Shown: in pieces, positions 1 through 9,478 of the stretch
Position numbering within the stretch: position 1 is the stretch's first letter
Layout of the letters: each line of letters starts with the position of its first letter
Source: Rhodococcus tukisamuensis NBRC 100609
GTDB taxonomy: Bacteria; Actinomycetota; Actinomycetes; Mycobacteriales; Mycobacteriaceae
Assembly: GCF_001894985.1 (NCBI RefSeq)
Contig: NZ_BCXG01000001.1
Span: forward strand, 310,001-374,000
Direction: 5' to 3'
DNA: 64,000 bases
Translations under genes and position numbers: made by a program
Notes under the pieces: model-generated
What the model was told of the DNA's origin: nothing
Databases searched by the model: none
Seen by the model: the letters and a program-made list of their open reading frames with translations, nothing else

Positions 1-608
<608 letters not shown>

Positions 609-625
609 CAGGTAGCCGGGTCCAC

Positions 626-669
626 CGGAACGGCCCCCACGCCCTGCACTGGGTGGGGGGGCCGTTCCG
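626..669 (+). terminator. hairpin terminator after rpoC
   Basis: A GC-rich inverted repeat starts with CGGAACGGCCCCCAC at 626-640 and returns as GGGGGCCGTTCCG ending at 669. There is no long T-run, as is usual for terminators in high-GC actinobacteria. It lies between the rpoC stop and the next small gene. Confidence 0.7.
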
Positions 670-737
670 CGTCTACCGTGGGGGACGAACCGGACACACA
701 GCGCCGGCGCTGCAACAACACACCCCCGGAGGCGGAA

Positions 738-941
738 ATGGCTGGCAAGGGAATCGATCGGACCAAGGCACAGACAGCACTCGAGGTGGTCCGCGAGAGC
801 CCGGCCATCACGGCGATCGTGGTGGCGCCCGCGGTCGTGGTGTTCGGTCTGCTGTGGTGGTTGACCGGGTTCGGCACGGCACTGCTGGTGACCGTGCTGC
901 TCGGGGTGGTCGTGGTGGCGGGGAAGAAGTTCCTCGGCTGA
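738..941 (+). CDS. small hydrophobic membrane protein, function unknown
   Basis: A 67-residue protein. The ATG at 738 is chosen because GGAGG sits 5 nt upstream (728-732); a more upstream in-frame start at 678 lacks such a site. The first ~22 residues are charged (MAGKGIDRTKAQTALEVV). They are followed by a ~40-residue hydrophobic stretch rich in Val and Leu, probably one or two membrane helices, and a short basic end (GKKFLG). I do not recognise the family. It stands alone between the rpoC terminator and the promoter region of the fprB-like gene. Confidence 0.7.
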   Translation: MAGKGIDRTKAQTALEVVRESPAITAIVVAPAVVVFGLLWWLTGFGTALLVTVLLGVVVVAGKKFLG

Positions 942-1036
942 GCCTCCCGGGGCCCGTTTTCAGCCGGGCCGGGGGCGAGGAACGGGCAAACGGTCCATCC
1001 GCTGTGACGTGTACTGTACGGCCGCGTAATGTGAGC

Positions 1037-1050
1037 AGGAACATGTTCTA
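1037..1050 (+). promoter_or_regulatory. KstR-like operator upstream of fprB
   Basis: AGGAACATGTTCTA matches the known KstR consensus TnnAACnnGTTnnA at every fixed position except the first T. The next bases (GTTTCGA) are identical to those beside the perfect KstR motif upstream of the kshB gene in this window. It lies 17 nt before the GTG start. Function as an operator is inferred. Confidence 0.5.
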
Positions 1051-1067
1051 GTTTCGAGGAGGCCACA

Positions 1068-2741
1068 GTGGCGTTCGTGATCACCCAGCCGTGCTGCAAC
1101 GATGCCAGCTGTACCGAGGTGTGCCCGGTGGACTGCATCCACCCGACGCCCGACGAGCGTGACTTCAAGTCCACGGAGATGCTCTACATCGACCCGGAGA
1201 CCTGCATCGACTGCGGACTCTGCGTCGACGCCTGCCCGGTGGACGCGATCTTCCGCGACGACGACCTGCCGGAGGCGATGACCCGTTACTCGACGATCAA
1301 CGCCGACTACTTCGCCGACAACGAGCCCGAGTACGCGGATCCCGCGCCTGCGCTCAAGTTCCCGAAGACCGACCAGGACCCGTTCCGGGTGGCGATCGTC
1401 GGTTCGGGCCCCTCGGCCTTCTACGCGGCCGGGGAACTGCTGGCGTTCAAGCGCTCCGGCATCGAGGTCGACATGTTCGACCGGCTGCCCACCCCGTGGG
1501 GCCTCGTCCGCGCAGGCGTGGCACCCGACCACCCGGAGACGAAGTCCGTCACCGACGTGTTCGCGGAGGTCGCGCGGCGGCCCGGGTTCCGGCTGCACCT
1601 GAACGTCGAGGTGGGCAAGCACCTCACCCACGAGGACCTGCTCGCGCACCACCACGCCGTGATCTACGCGGTCGGCGCGCCCAGCGACCGGCACCTCGGC
1701 ATCCCCGGGGAGGACCTGCCGGGCAGCCTCGCGGCCACCGAGTTCGTGGCCTGGTACAACGGCCACCCGGACTACGCGGATCGCACCTTCGACCTGTCCG
1801 GCACCCGCGCGGTGATCGTCGGCAACGGCAACGTCGCGCTCGACGTGGCACGACTGCTCGTCCTCGACCCGGACGTCCTCGACAAGACGGACATGGCCCC
1901 GCACGCCGTCGAGGCGCTTCGGCAGAGCTCGATCGAGGAGGTTGTGCTGCTCGGGCGCCGTGGCCCGGCGCAGGCGGCCTTCACCAGCCCCGAACTGCTG
2001 GCCCTCGGCCAGCTGCCGGACGTGGACATCGTGGTCTCCGCCGCGGACCTCGAGCTCGACGACTCCAGCGCCGCGGAGGTCGACACGAGCCCGGCGAAGC
2101 GGCTCAAGATGACGCTCCTGCGCGAGTACGCCGCGCGTCCGCTCGCCGGCCACCGGAAGCGGATCGTCCTGCGGTTCCTGACCTCGCCGGTGCAGGTGCA
2201 GGGCACCGACCACGTCACCGGCCTGCTGGTGGCGCGCAACGAGATGGTCGTCGGCGAGGACGGCACGATGCGTGCCCGCGCCACCGAGCAGACCGAACTG
2301 CTCGAGACGGGCATGGTGCTGCGGTCCGTCGGGTACCGGGGAGTGCCCGTTGCGGGTCTGCCGTTCGACGAGGCCCGCGGCACCATCAACAACGTCGGCG
2401 GACGGGTCACCGAACTCGACGGCGAACCGGTGCCCGGAACCTACACGGCCGGCTGGATCAAGCGTGGCCCGTCGGGTGTCATCGGCACCAACCGGCAGTG
2501 CGCGCACGACACCATTGCGCTCATCCTCGAGGACCTGGCGGCAGACCGGCTGGACCCGCCGAAGGGCGACCGGGAGGCGTTCGCGGCGCTGGTGGCCGAG
2601 CGTCAGCCCGACGCGGTCGACTGGACGGGCTGGAAGGCGATCGACGCCCGCGAGCGCGAACTCGGCAAGGCCGCGGGCCGGTCCCGCGTCAAGCTCCTCG
2701 ACCTCGACGAGATGGTCGCGCTCAGCCGCCCGAAGGGGTGA
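1068..2741 (+). CDS. fprB: FprB-type fused ferredoxin / NADPH-ferredoxin reductase
   Basis: A 557-residue two-part redox enzyme. Residues 1-~65 form a ferredoxin with two cysteine clusters (CCNDASCTEVCPVDC and CIDCGLCVDACPVD), as in seven-iron ferredoxins. The rest is an adrenodoxin-reductase-like flavoprotein with an FAD motif (VGSGPSAFYAAGELL), the PWGLVRAGVAPDH segment, an NADP motif (VGNGNVALDVAR) and the C-terminal GWIKRGPSGVIGTNR. It matches mycobacterial FprB (Rv0886 type) in architecture and length. It is expected to move electrons between NADPH and ferredoxin-dependent enzymes in the cytoplasm. The GTG at 1068 is preceded by GAGGAGG at 6 nt spacing. A KstR-like box upstream hints at steroid-linked control. 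Its 3' end overlaps the convergent thioesterase gene by 20 bp. Confidence 0.92.
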   Translation: MAFVITQPCCNDASCTEVCPVDCIHPTPDERDFKSTEMLYIDPETCIDCGLCVDACPVDAIFRDDDLPEAMTRYSTINADYFADNEPEYADPAPALKFPKTDQDPFRVAIVGSGPSAFYAAGELLAFKRSGIEVDMFDRLPTPWGLVRAGVAPDHPETKSVTDVFAEVARRPGFRLHLNVEVGKHLTHEDLLAHHHAVIYAVGAPSDRHLGIPGEDLPGSLAATEFVAWYNGHPDYADRTFDLSGTRAVIVGNGNVALDVARLLVLDPDVLDKTDMAPHAVEALRQSSIEEVVLLGRRGPAQAAFTSPELLALGQLPDVDIVVSAADLELDDSSAAEVDTSPAKRLKMTLLREYAARPLAGHRKRIVLRFLTSPVQVQGTDHVTGLLVARNEMVVGEDGTMRARATEQTELLETGMVLRSVGYRGVPVAGLPFDEARGTINNVGGRVTELDGEPVPGTYTAGWIKRGPSGVIGTNRQCAHDTIALILEDLAADRLDPPKGDREAFAALVAERQPDAVDWTGWKAIDARERELGKAAGRSRVKLLDLDEMVALSRPKG

Positions 2742-3615
2742 CGCGGTCCGGGGGACGGTCGTCGGCGCTGTCCGGGGTCCGGTCGTCAATGCGGTAGTGG
2801 TCGACGACCGCCACCCGGGCGATCGCCCGGACCTCGTCGTCGACCAGGAACCACAGGGTCATCGAGCCGGGGGCGTGGCGGGCCCGGATCCGCACGTTCT
2901 CGCCCTCGGTGATCGGTGCCCGGTACTCGAGCACCGCTCGGTGCGGGCCGGCCAGCAGGTCGGCCCGTCCGGGCGCCGCGGCCCAGCCCTGCAGGTGCTG
3001 TTCGACGGCATGCCAGTAGGCCGCGTTGTTCACGTGGTCGAGCGGGTCGAGATCGGTCGAACGCAGGGGGAACGGGACGTCGGCGGGGGAGCCCGCAGAC
3101 CGGCCACGGGCGTCGTCGTCCGGGGCCCGCTCGTCCAGCCAGGCGCGCCACCTGAGTCGGTGCTCGTCGGTGGTCCGGCCGAGGTGTTCGAGTCCGCGGT
3201 CGCTGATTCGTGCCGGCATGCCGCTGTCGGGGTTGATGTTGATCCAGAACCCCTCGGTCTCGATCAGCGCGCCCTTGTCGCTGGTGACCCGGACCCGCAT
3301 TGCGGACCACCGGGTGGACAGGCCCGCACACCAGCGCCGCAGGTGCACCCGGTCCGGCCATGACACGGGCCGGACCACGTCGATCACGGTGCGTCGGACG
3401 ATCCAGACCGGGTCGCTGTCGGCGAGTTCGCTGGCGTCGAGGTTGTCGGACCCCACGTCCTGCAGGTACCGGGAAACCCCGTCGAGCCGGAGCCGGTGGC
3501 CCGGGTCCACGTCGCCGGTGCGCACCGGCCAGGAAGCCGTGAAGCCGAGGCCGTCCGGCGGCGCCGGGGCGAGCGGCCGGTAGAGGTCCGATTCCGTTCT
3601 CGTGCTGATGTCCAC
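2722..3615 (-). CDS. acyl-ACP thioesterase-like protein (double hotdog)
   Basis: A 297-residue protein resembling FatA-type acyl-ACP thioesterases, which release fatty acids from acyl carrier protein or CoA. It has two similar halves. The N-terminal half includes LRLDGVSRYLQDVGSDNLD and VWIVRRTVIDVVRPVSWPD, followed by GFWININPDSGMPARI. The second half carries STDLDPLDHVNNAAYWHAVE, whose Asn and His are placed as in the family's active site. The start is GTG at 3615 with AAGGA upstream on the minus strand; longer starts run into low-complexity sequence. It converges with and overlaps the end of the fprB-like gene. The exact substrate cannot be read. Confidence 0.8.
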   Translation of the reverse strand: MDISTRTESDLYRPLAPAPPDGLGFTASWPVRTGDVDPGHRLRLDGVSRYLQDVGSDNLDASELADSDPVWIVRRTVIDVVRPVSWPDRVHLRRWCAGLSTRWSAMRVRVTSDKGALIETEGFWININPDSGMPARISDRGLEHLGRTTDEHRLRWRAWLDERAPDDDARGRSAGSPADVPFPLRSTDLDPLDHVNNAAYWHAVEQHLQGWAAAPGRADLLAGPHRAVLEYRAPITEGENVRIRARHAPGSMTLWFLVDDEVRAIARVAVVDHYRIDDRTPDSADDRPPDRVTPSGG

Positions 3616-3814
3616 GTCGGTGGTCCTTGCCGAGGGGGCGGGAGTGCGCACCCCACACGGTAGTCCCGGCCCGGGTCTCCCGCGGCGCGGCCGGGGCTCG
3701 TTCCGGATTGCGGTCGGCTCCCGGCGGCTAGCGTCGGGGGAGACCCGTCGCCCGCCCCGCCGCGCACCGGGTGGCCGGCGGGAACAGTGACGGAACGAGA
3801 GATGGAGGTCAGTG

Positions 3815-4780
3815 GTGCAGGCAGTTGTGGTCACGGAGTTGACGGGTCCGGCGGGGATGGCGATGCAGGAGGTGCCGGACCCCGACGCCGAGGGCAAGGT
3901 CCTGATCGACGTCCGGGCCTCCGGGGTGTGCTTCCCGGACCTGCTGATCAGCTACGGCAAGTACCAGTTGCGACCCGAGCCGCCGTTCGTGCCGGGCGCG
4001 GAGGTCGCGGGGGTGGTCGTGTCCGCACCCGCCGACAGCGGGCTCGCGCCGGGTGACCGAGTGCTCGCGATGTCGGACCTCGGCGGCTATGCCGAGCGGG
4101 TTGCGATCCCGGCCGCCCGGGTGATGCGCATTCCCGAGGGGCTCGACTTCTGCGAGGCGGCCTCGCTGATCATCAACTACCAGACGATGGAGTTCGCCCT
4201 GGCGCGGCGGGCCGGGCTGGTGCCGGGGGAGACGGTGGTGGTGCTCGGTGCTGCCGGCGGTGTCGGTACCGCGGCGATCCAGTTGGCGAAGGCCCACGGG
4301 GCCCGGGTCATCGCGGTGGTTCGCCGGGCCGGTGCCGAGGAGTTCCTGCGCGAGCTCGGCGCGGACGAGGTGGTCGCGCTGGAGGACGGCTGGGCCGCGC
4401 GCGTCAGTGAGCTCACCGAGAACGTCGGTGCCCAGGTCGTCGTCGACCCGGTCGGCGGCGACGCCTTCGACGACGCGGTGCGGGTGCTGGCGCCGGAGGG
4501 CCGGCTGGTGGTGATCGGGTTCGCCGGCGGCGGGATTCCGTCGGTGAAGGTCAACCGCGTGCTGTTCCGCAACATCAGCATCGTCGGCGCGGCCTGGGGT
4601 GAGTTCCTCCGCTCGCATCCGGAGGCGATGGCGCAGACGCACGAGGCGCTGACCAGGCTGGTCGCACAGGGGCTGCGCCCGCTGGTCAAGGCGCGGTACC
4701 CGCTGGCGGAGGCGCCCCGGGCGCTCGCCGACCTCGAGGCCGGGAAGGTGCTCGGCAAGGCGGTACTGGTCCGGGACTGA
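3815..4780 (+). CDS. NADPH:quinone oxidoreductase-like zinc-free MDR protein
   Basis: A 321-residue medium-chain dehydrogenase/reductase of the quinone oxidoreductase branch. The N-terminal GroES-like domain shows the pattern CFPDLLISYGKYQ and PFVPGAEVAGVV. The Rossmann motif is LGAAGGVGTAAIQLAKAHGA near residue 150. Zinc-binding cysteines typical of alcohol dehydrogenases are absent, which fits the quinone reductase subgroup. The second of two tandem GTG codons (3815) is preferred because GGAGG ends 6 nt before it. It stands alone, divergent from the thioesterase gene. Confidence 0.85.
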   Translation: MQAVVVTELTGPAGMAMQEVPDPDAEGKVLIDVRASGVCFPDLLISYGKYQLRPEPPFVPGAEVAGVVVSAPADSGLAPGDRVLAMSDLGGYAERVAIPAARVMRIPEGLDFCEAASLIINYQTMEFALARRAGLVPGETVVVLGAAGGVGTAAIQLAKAHGARVIAVVRRAGAEEFLRELGADEVVALEDGWAARVSELTENVGAQVVVDPVGGDAFDDAVRVLAPEGRLVVIGFAGGGIPSVKVNRVLFRNISIVGAAWGEFLRSHPEAMAQTHEALTRLVAQGLRPLVKARYPLAEAPRALADLEAGKVLGKAVLVRD

Positions 4781-4855
4781 GGTCCCTCCGGTCCACGGCC
4801 GGGTCGGCCCCGTACTCGTGGCCGGGCCGGCCGCGGCACTCGTGGCCGGTCGGCC

Positions 4856-5362
4856 TCAGCGGGGGACGTGGAAGTTGACGAGGGTGGCGCCGGAGCGTGG
4901 CAGGTCGCACCAGGAGGCGGGGACCGTCAGCACGGCTATCGCCGACGTCGGGAACTTGTCCGCGATGCCCTCGGCCAGCGGGGACGCCGGGTCGAGGGCG
5001 ACGGCCGCTCCGGGAACTCCCGGCTCGTGTCCAACGACGAGCAGGGTTCGCACCTCGTCCGCGGTGCGGGCGATCTCCCCGATCACCTCGGCGGGGGTGG
5101 CCCCGTAGAGCTCGTCGGCCAGCCTGGTCGGCGCGCCGATCCGCGCGGCCGCGAGCGTGAGCCGGGCGCGGGTGGCGGTCGAGCAGAGCGTCACGTCGAC
5201 CGGCGGCTGGGTCCGCCGGATCCAGTCGCCGGCCATCCCGGCCTGACGTTCGCCGCGCGGGGCCAGGGGCCGTCGGTGGTCTGCGACCTCTGGCGGGTAG
5301 GCAGACTTGCCGTGTCTGAGCAGGATCAGCGTCCGGGGTGGGAGATGCGGACCGGGGGGCAT
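4856..5362 (-). CDS. SixA-like histidine phosphatase
   Basis: A 168-residue member of the histidine phosphatase (phosphoglycerate-mutase-like) superfamily. The catalytic LLRHGKSAYP lies near the N-terminus, the second histidine motif VVGHEPGVP near residue 120, and the LAPRGERQA segment between them, as in SixA-type phosphohistidine phosphatases. The ATG at 5362 places the RHG motif ~15 residues from the start; an upstream start near 5470 would add ~36 residues without clear homology. No good Shine-Dalgarno sequence is seen, so the start is uncertain. Divergent from the MarR gene. The substrate is unknown. Confidence 0.8.
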   Translation of the reverse strand: MPPGPHLPPRTLILLRHGKSAYPPEVADHRRPLAPRGERQAGMAGDWIRRTQPPVDVTLCSTATRARLTLAAARIGAPTRLADELYGATPAEVIGEIARTADEVRTLLVVGHEPGVPGAAVALDPASPLAEGIADKFPTSAIAVLTVPASWCDLPRSGATLVNFHVPR

Positions 5363-5469
5363 GCTGCCGACCGTAGCCGCTCCGAGCGACGGCGGGGTGT
5401 ACGGGAAAATTCCGTTGCGCGGCGCGTCGTCGACGTGGTCGGATGGGCGGGTCGCGGTGACGGCATTCA

Positions 5470-5517
5470 CATTGCTAGCAATTGAGCAATAGTTGCACGA
5501 ACGCTAGTATCTCCGGA
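5470..5517 (+). promoter_or_regulatory. probable MarR operator/promoter region
   Basis: This AT-rich stretch just before the MarR gene contains the palindrome TTGCTAGCAA (5471-5480) followed by ATTGAGCAAT. A CTAGTAT element near 5503-5509 could serve as a -10 for a short-leader transcript. The setting, between a phosphatase gene and a MarR-MFS pair, suggests the autoregulatory operator of the MarR protein. Confidence 0.45.
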
Positions 5518-5982
5518 GTGACTGCCTCGCCCGACGATCTCTACCTCGCCCTGGACGAGTTCCTCATGCGACTGATGGGCATGGGCGAGGGCGAGGCGAT
5601 GGACAACCTCGTCGCAATGGACCTGTCCTTCACCCAGGTGCGTGCGCTGTTCGTGCTCGCGCAGTGCGGTGCGCCGGTGGCAATCCACGAGGTGGCCGAG
5701 CGGTTGGGTCTTTCCGTCGCCGCGACCGGTCGCAGTGTCGACCAGTTGGTGAACCAGGGCCTGCTGGAACGTCGGGAGGACCTTCGCGACCGGCGGATCA
5801 AGCGAATTTCGTTGTCGGAGGCCGGTCGTACCATCGCGTCGGGACATCTCGAGACCAAACGCAACGAGCTGCGGGCCTTCGCCGCACGGTTGCCGGAGTC
5901 GGACCGCAACCAGCTGTTCGACTCGTTGAAATCCATCCTTGCGGGCGACACCCTGCGAGCCCACTGTCAGGAGAGCAGATGA
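5518..5982 (+). CDS. MarR-family transcriptional regulator
   Basis: A 154-residue winged-helix regulator. The core includes LSFTQVRALFVLAQCG, then VAIHEVAERLGLSVAATGRSVDQLVNQGLLERRED (recognition helix) and the wing DRRIKRISLSEAGR. The start is placed at GTG 5518 with GGAG overlapping upstream; a longer TTG start at 5482 would run through the palindromic operator-like region. Its stop overlaps the start of the MFS gene (ATGA), the usual arrangement of a repressor with the drug exporter it controls. Confidence 0.85.
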   Translation: MTASPDDLYLALDEFLMRLMGMGEGEAMDNLVAMDLSFTQVRALFVLAQCGAPVAIHEVAERLGLSVAATGRSVDQLVNQGLLERREDLRDRRIKRISLSEAGRTIASGHLETKRNELRAFAARLPESDRNQLFDSLKSILAGDTLRAHCQESR

Positions 5983-7514
5983 CATCGCCGACACCCCCGG
6001 GAGCGCCAGCGGCGGTCCCGGACAAGCTCGACGGCGCGGTGCTGAAGGTTGCCAGCGTGGTGGTGCTCGGCGCCATCATGTCGATCCTCGACGTGACCGT
6101 CGTGTCCGTCGCGCTGCCGACGTTCATGAGCGAGTTCAACGCGACCTACGCCACGGTCGCCTGGACGATGACGGCCTACACGCTGGCCCTGGCGACGGTG
6201 ATCCCGGTGACCGGCTGGGCCGCCGACCGTTTCGGCACCAAGCGCCTGTACATGACCGCGCTGGTGCTGTTCGTGGCCGGCTCGGTCCTGTGCAGCATGG
6301 CCTGGGACATCCAGTCGCTGATCGGCTTCCGGGTGCTGCAGGGTCTCGGCGGCGGCATGCTGATGCCGTTGGGCATGACGATCATGACCCGCGCCGCGGG
6401 ACCGCAGCGCATCGGTCGCCTCATGGCCGTGCTGGGCATCCCGATGCTGCTCGGCCCGATCGCCGGCCCCATCCTCGGCGGCTGGCTGATCGAGGCGGCC
6501 AGCTGGCACTGGATCTTCCTGATCAACCTGCCGATCGGCATCATCGCGCTGTTCGCCGCCTTCAAGCTGCTGCCCTCGGACCAGCCGAGCCCGTCGGAGT
6601 CGTTCGACTTCCTCGGCATGCTGCTGCTCTCGCCGGGCCTGGCGCTGTTCCTGTTCGGCGTCTCGTCGATCCCGGAGACCCAGACCGTGGCGTCGTCCCG
6701 GGTGCTGGTCCCGGCCGTGGTCGGTCTCGCGCTGGTGATCGGTTTCGTCTTCCACGCGCTTCGGGCGAAGCACCCGCTGATCGACCTGCGCCTGTTCCTG
6801 AACCGCAAGCTCACCATCGCCGTCGTGACCTCGACGCTGTTCGCGATCGCGTTCATGGGCGCCGGCCTGCTGTTTCCGAGCTACTTCCTGCAGGTGCGCG
6901 GTGAAAGCACCCTGGCGGCCGGACTGCTGCTCGCGCCGCAGGGCATCGGTGCAATGGTCACCATGCCGCTCGCCGGCTTCCTGGTCGACAAGATCGGCCC
7001 CGGCAAGATCGTGCTGACCGGCATCACGGTGATCTCGGTCGGCATGGGAGTGTTCACCCAGGTCGGGGCCGACACCCCCTACCCGCTGCTGCTCGGCGCG
7101 CTGTTCGTCATGGGCCTGGGCATGGGCTGCACGATGATGCCGATCATGACCGCGGCAATGCAGACGCTGACCGATCACACGGTGGCGCGCGGTTCGACGC
7201 TGATGAACATCGTTCAGCAGGTCGCCGGGTCCGTCGGAACCGCGGTCATGTCCGTGGTGCTGACCAACCAGATGCTGTCGCGGCCGCTGGCCGGTCCGGC
7301 CACCGCGGCCCAGCACGATCCGTCGATCGCCGCGCAGCTGCCGCCGGGCGCCGTCGAACAGGGCCTGGACCAGGCCGCGGACGCCTTCGGCAACACCTTC
7401 ATGGTCGCGCTGGTGCTCATCCTGCTGACGCTGATTCCGGCGATGCTGCTGCCCCGGCGCAAGGCCGCCGCACCGGAGGGCGAGCAGACCGCCGCCCCGG
7501 CGATGATGCACTGA
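5979..7514 (+). CDS. MFS efflux transporter, DHA2 (EmrB/QacA) type
   Basis: A 511-residue membrane protein with about 14 hydrophobic segments, the size and layout of DHA2 drug:proton antiporters. Recognisable signatures are SILDVTVVSVALPTF in helix 1, WAADRFGTKRLYM (motif A) after helix 2, and the motif C region PMLLGPIAGPILGGWL in helix 5. It is translationally coupled to the MarR gene by a 4-bp overlap, so it is probably repressed by that protein and induced by its exported compound. Followed by a strong hairpin. Confidence 0.9.
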   Translation: MTSPTPPGAPAAVPDKLDGAVLKVASVVVLGAIMSILDVTVVSVALPTFMSEFNATYATVAWTMTAYTLALATVIPVTGWAADRFGTKRLYMTALVLFVAGSVLCSMAWDIQSLIGFRVLQGLGGGMLMPLGMTIMTRAAGPQRIGRLMAVLGIPMLLGPIAGPILGGWLIEAASWHWIFLINLPIGIIALFAAFKLLPSDQPSPSESFDFLGMLLLSPGLALFLFGVSSIPETQTVASSRVLVPAVVGLALVIGFVFHALRAKHPLIDLRLFLNRKLTIAVVTSTLFAIAFMGAGLLFPSYFLQVRGESTLAAGLLLAPQGIGAMVTMPLAGFLVDKIGPGKIVLTGITVISVGMGVFTQVGADTPYPLLLGALFVMGLGMGCTMMPIMTAAMQTLTDHTVARGSTLMNIVQQVAGSVGTAVMSVVLTNQMLSRPLAGPATAAQHDPSIAAQLPPGAVEQGLDQAADAFGNTFMVALVLILLTLIPAMLLPRRKAAAPEGEQTAAPAMMH

Positions 7515-7578
7515 CCGGGAACCACCGGATCCACGACGGCCCGCACCCACTTCGGGGGCGGGCCGTCGCCGTTCCCGG
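7515..7578 (+). terminator. nested hairpin between MFS and D-amino-acid oxidase genes
   Basis: The inner stem CGACGGCCCGC (7534-7544) pairs with GCGGGCCGTCG (7558-7568). An outer stem CCGGGAAC (7515-7522) pairs with GTTCCCGG (7571-7578). It lies between two convergent genes and can serve both directions. Confidence 0.75.
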
Positions 7579-7587
7579 TTCCGCGGG

Positions 7588-8526
7588 TCACCCGGCGAGC
7601 CGGGCGACCTCCCGGGCGCAGCCCCACGACATGGTGACCCCGGCGCCGCCGTGGCCGTAACAGCAGATCACCGGTCGCTCACCCGGCAGCCACTCCAACC
7701 GCACCTCTGGTCGCGACGGCCGCAGCCCCACCGCCCGCGAGAGGATCGGCGCGTCCCTCAGCGCCGGGACCAGCGCGCGAGCGCGGGCCAGGATGGCGTG
7801 TTCGACGTCCGGGTCGACGCGGGTGTCGAACGCGCCGAGGTCCGCCGTGCCCCCGCAGACCACGTCCTCGAAACGCGGCACGACGTAGGTCATGCCAGCG
7901 GGGTTGTCGTCGTCGATCACCCAGTCGGTCAGGCCGGGGTTGGCCAACCGGACCACCTGCCCGCGCAATGGGGCGAGGGTGTCGTCGCCGACGAGGGCGC
8001 GCGAGCGCAGTCCCGCCGCGACCACCACCAGATCGCCGTCGACCTCGGCGAGATCGGCGACCTCCGTCCTGCTCAGTCGCACGCCGGCGCTCACACACTG
8101 GGCAGTCAGCCAGCCGAGGTAGACGCCCATGTCGATGATCGGCACCGTGACGCGGGCGGCGCTGGTGACGCCGTTCGGCAGTTCGGCGGCGGGTACCTCG
8201 GCAAGGCCGGTCACGGCGGATGCCCACCACCTGTCGGATTCTGTGCGTTCGAGCAGCCGCCCGGTGCGCATCGACACCCCGGCATCGGGGTTCGCGGCCA
8301 GGTCCGCGAAGACCTCGGCGCTCTCCGCGGACCAGCGCAGCACCGGCCCGGGCGGGGCGGCGGCGTACGGAAACCAGATGGCCGCGGCGACCGCGGAGGT
8401 GGTGCGCTCCGCGGGGTCCGCGGACAGCACCGTGACGAGGTGGCCCGCCCGGGCGAGTTCCAGCGCGCAGGTCAGGCCGATGACACCCCCGCCGACGACC
8501 GTCGCGGTGCGTCCACCGCGGGTCAC
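7588..8526 (-). CDS. FAD-dependent D-amino-acid oxidase
   Basis: A 312-residue flavoprotein of the D-amino-acid oxidase family, which deaminates D-amino acids to 2-oxo acids with release of peroxide and ammonia. Evidence is the FAD-binding motif VVGGGVIGLTCALELARAG at the N-terminus, WFPYAAAPPG, the region YVVPRFEDVVCGGTAD, the family signature VGLRPSRPEVRLEW and the end CYGHGGAGVTMSWGCA. The GTG start at 8526 overlaps the stop of the upstream small membrane gene by 4 bp, so the two are coupled. Length is typical of bacterial family members. Confidence 0.88.
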   Translation of the reverse strand: MTRGGRTATVVGGGVIGLTCALELARAGHLVTVLSADPAERTTSAVAAAIWFPYAAAPPGPVLRWSAESAEVFADLAANPDAGVSMRTGRLLERTESDRWWASAVTGLAEVPAAELPNGVTSAARVTVPIIDMGVYLGWLTAQCVSAGVRLSRTEVADLAEVDGDLVVVAAGLRSRALVGDDTLAPLRGQVVRLANPGLTDWVIDDDNPAGMTYVVPRFEDVVCGGTADLGAFDTRVDPDVEHAILARARALVPALRDAPILSRAVGLRPSRPEVRLEWLPGERPVICCYGHGGAGVTMSWGCAREVARLAG

Positions 8527-8735
8527 GACCGCCTGCGCCCGAGCGCGAAGTAGGCGATCGGCCCGACGAAGTTCACGAACGACGCGGCGGCCCAGGCCTT
8601 CCGCGAGCCCCGGATCTCGTCGGGGCCGCGGTGGCGGAGGTCGAGCAGGGCGGCGGCGGTCAGTGCCACCTGCACGACGCCGACGACGATGACGGGCACG
8701 CGGTAGCGCGGGTCGAGAGTCTTCTTGCGATTCAT
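8523..8735 (-). CDS. small membrane protein, PLDc_N-like
   Basis: A ~70-residue protein with two hydrophobic helices (VPVIVVGVVQVALTAAALLD and AAASFVNFVGPIAYFALG) and an RRR end. The second helix resembles the PLDc_N (phospholipase D nuclease N-terminal) domain found alone in small actinobacterial membrane proteins. The start is ATG 8735 or a GTG at 8750, only 6 nt after the methyltransferase stop; neither has a good Shine-Dalgarno sequence, so coupling is likely. It sits in the middle of a three-gene run ending with the oxidase. Confidence 0.7.
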   Translation of the reverse strand: MNRKKTLDPRYRVPVIVVGVVQVALTAAALLDLRHRGPDEIRGSRKAWAAASFVNFVGPIAYFALGRRRS

Positions 8736-8756
8736 GTGATGATTGTCCACCAGGAG

Positions 8757-9392
8757 TCACATGGTGCGGGTGAGGTGGAACCAGCGGGGATTCGACCGGC
8801 GCACCATCGGCGGCATCCCGCTGGTGTCGCCGGGATCGTCGGTGTCGAGTTGCCACTGCGCGAGGGTGCGCTCGAGCTCCGCGCGGCTGACGCCGCGCGG
8901 CAACGGCCCCCGCCGCCCCGGTCCGAACGCGAACATCAACAGCGTCGCCCCGGGTTCCGTGATGCCGGTGATCTCGCGGGCGTAGGCGCGACGCTGTGCG
9001 GGAGTGAGCCCGTGGAAGCAGCCGACGTCGAGCACGAACCGGTAGCCCGAGCCGACCGAGTAGCCGAGGGCGGTGACGTCGCCGACGCGGAACTCGACGC
9101 TCACGTTCTCGGCGGCGGCCTTGCGCCGGGCCCGGTCGATCGCCAGCGGCACCGCGTCGATCGCGGTGACGTGCCAGCCGCGTCCGGCCATCTCGATGGA
9201 GTGGTCTCCGGTGCCACAACCCGCGTCCAGGGCCTTGCCCAGCGGGCCGCCCGCGCGCTCCTCGTGGTCGAGGTAGGTGGCCAGCTGGGCGCGCAGACCG
9301 GTGCCGGGGTGCTCCCAGGGGGTGACCCGGAGCCGGTAGGCCAGGGTGTAGCCGAGGTTGGTGATTCCGAGACTCGTGAACGAGAGGCTCAT
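8757..9392 (-). CDS. class I SAM-dependent methyltransferase
   Basis: A 211-residue methyltransferase with motif I ALDAGCGTGDHSIEMAGRG near residue 55, the acidic motif VTAIDAVPLAIDRAR, and motif IV-like FVLDVGCFHGLTPAQR. The substrate cannot be inferred. ATG 9392 has AGGAGCGACG just upstream. First gene of the minus-strand run with the PLDc_N-like protein and the D-amino-acid oxidase; its promoter faces the acyl-CoA dehydrogenase gene. Confidence 0.85.
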   Translation of the reverse strand: MSLSFTSLGITNLGYTLAYRLRVTPWEHPGTGLRAQLATYLDHEERAGGPLGKALDAGCGTGDHSIEMAGRGWHVTAIDAVPLAIDRARRKAAAENVSVEFRVGDVTALGYSVGSGYRFVLDVGCFHGLTPAQRRAYAREITGITEPGATLLMFAFGPGRRGPLPRGVSRAELERTLAQWQLDTDDPGDTSGMPPMVRRSNPRWFHLTRTM

Positions 9393-9478
9393 CGTCGCTC
9401 CTGGGGCGTCTTCGGTGCGAGGCTCGCTGACGCCGTGCTCCCAGTGTGCGCCGGCCGGGGCGGAATGCCACCCGGAAT

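Noticed and set aside
960-2789. Long minus-strand open frame (about 600 codons) over fprB
   Set aside because: Antisense to a clear ferredoxin/reductase gene; its translation is Arg/Val/Asp-rich without motifs, a by-product of GC-biased third positions.
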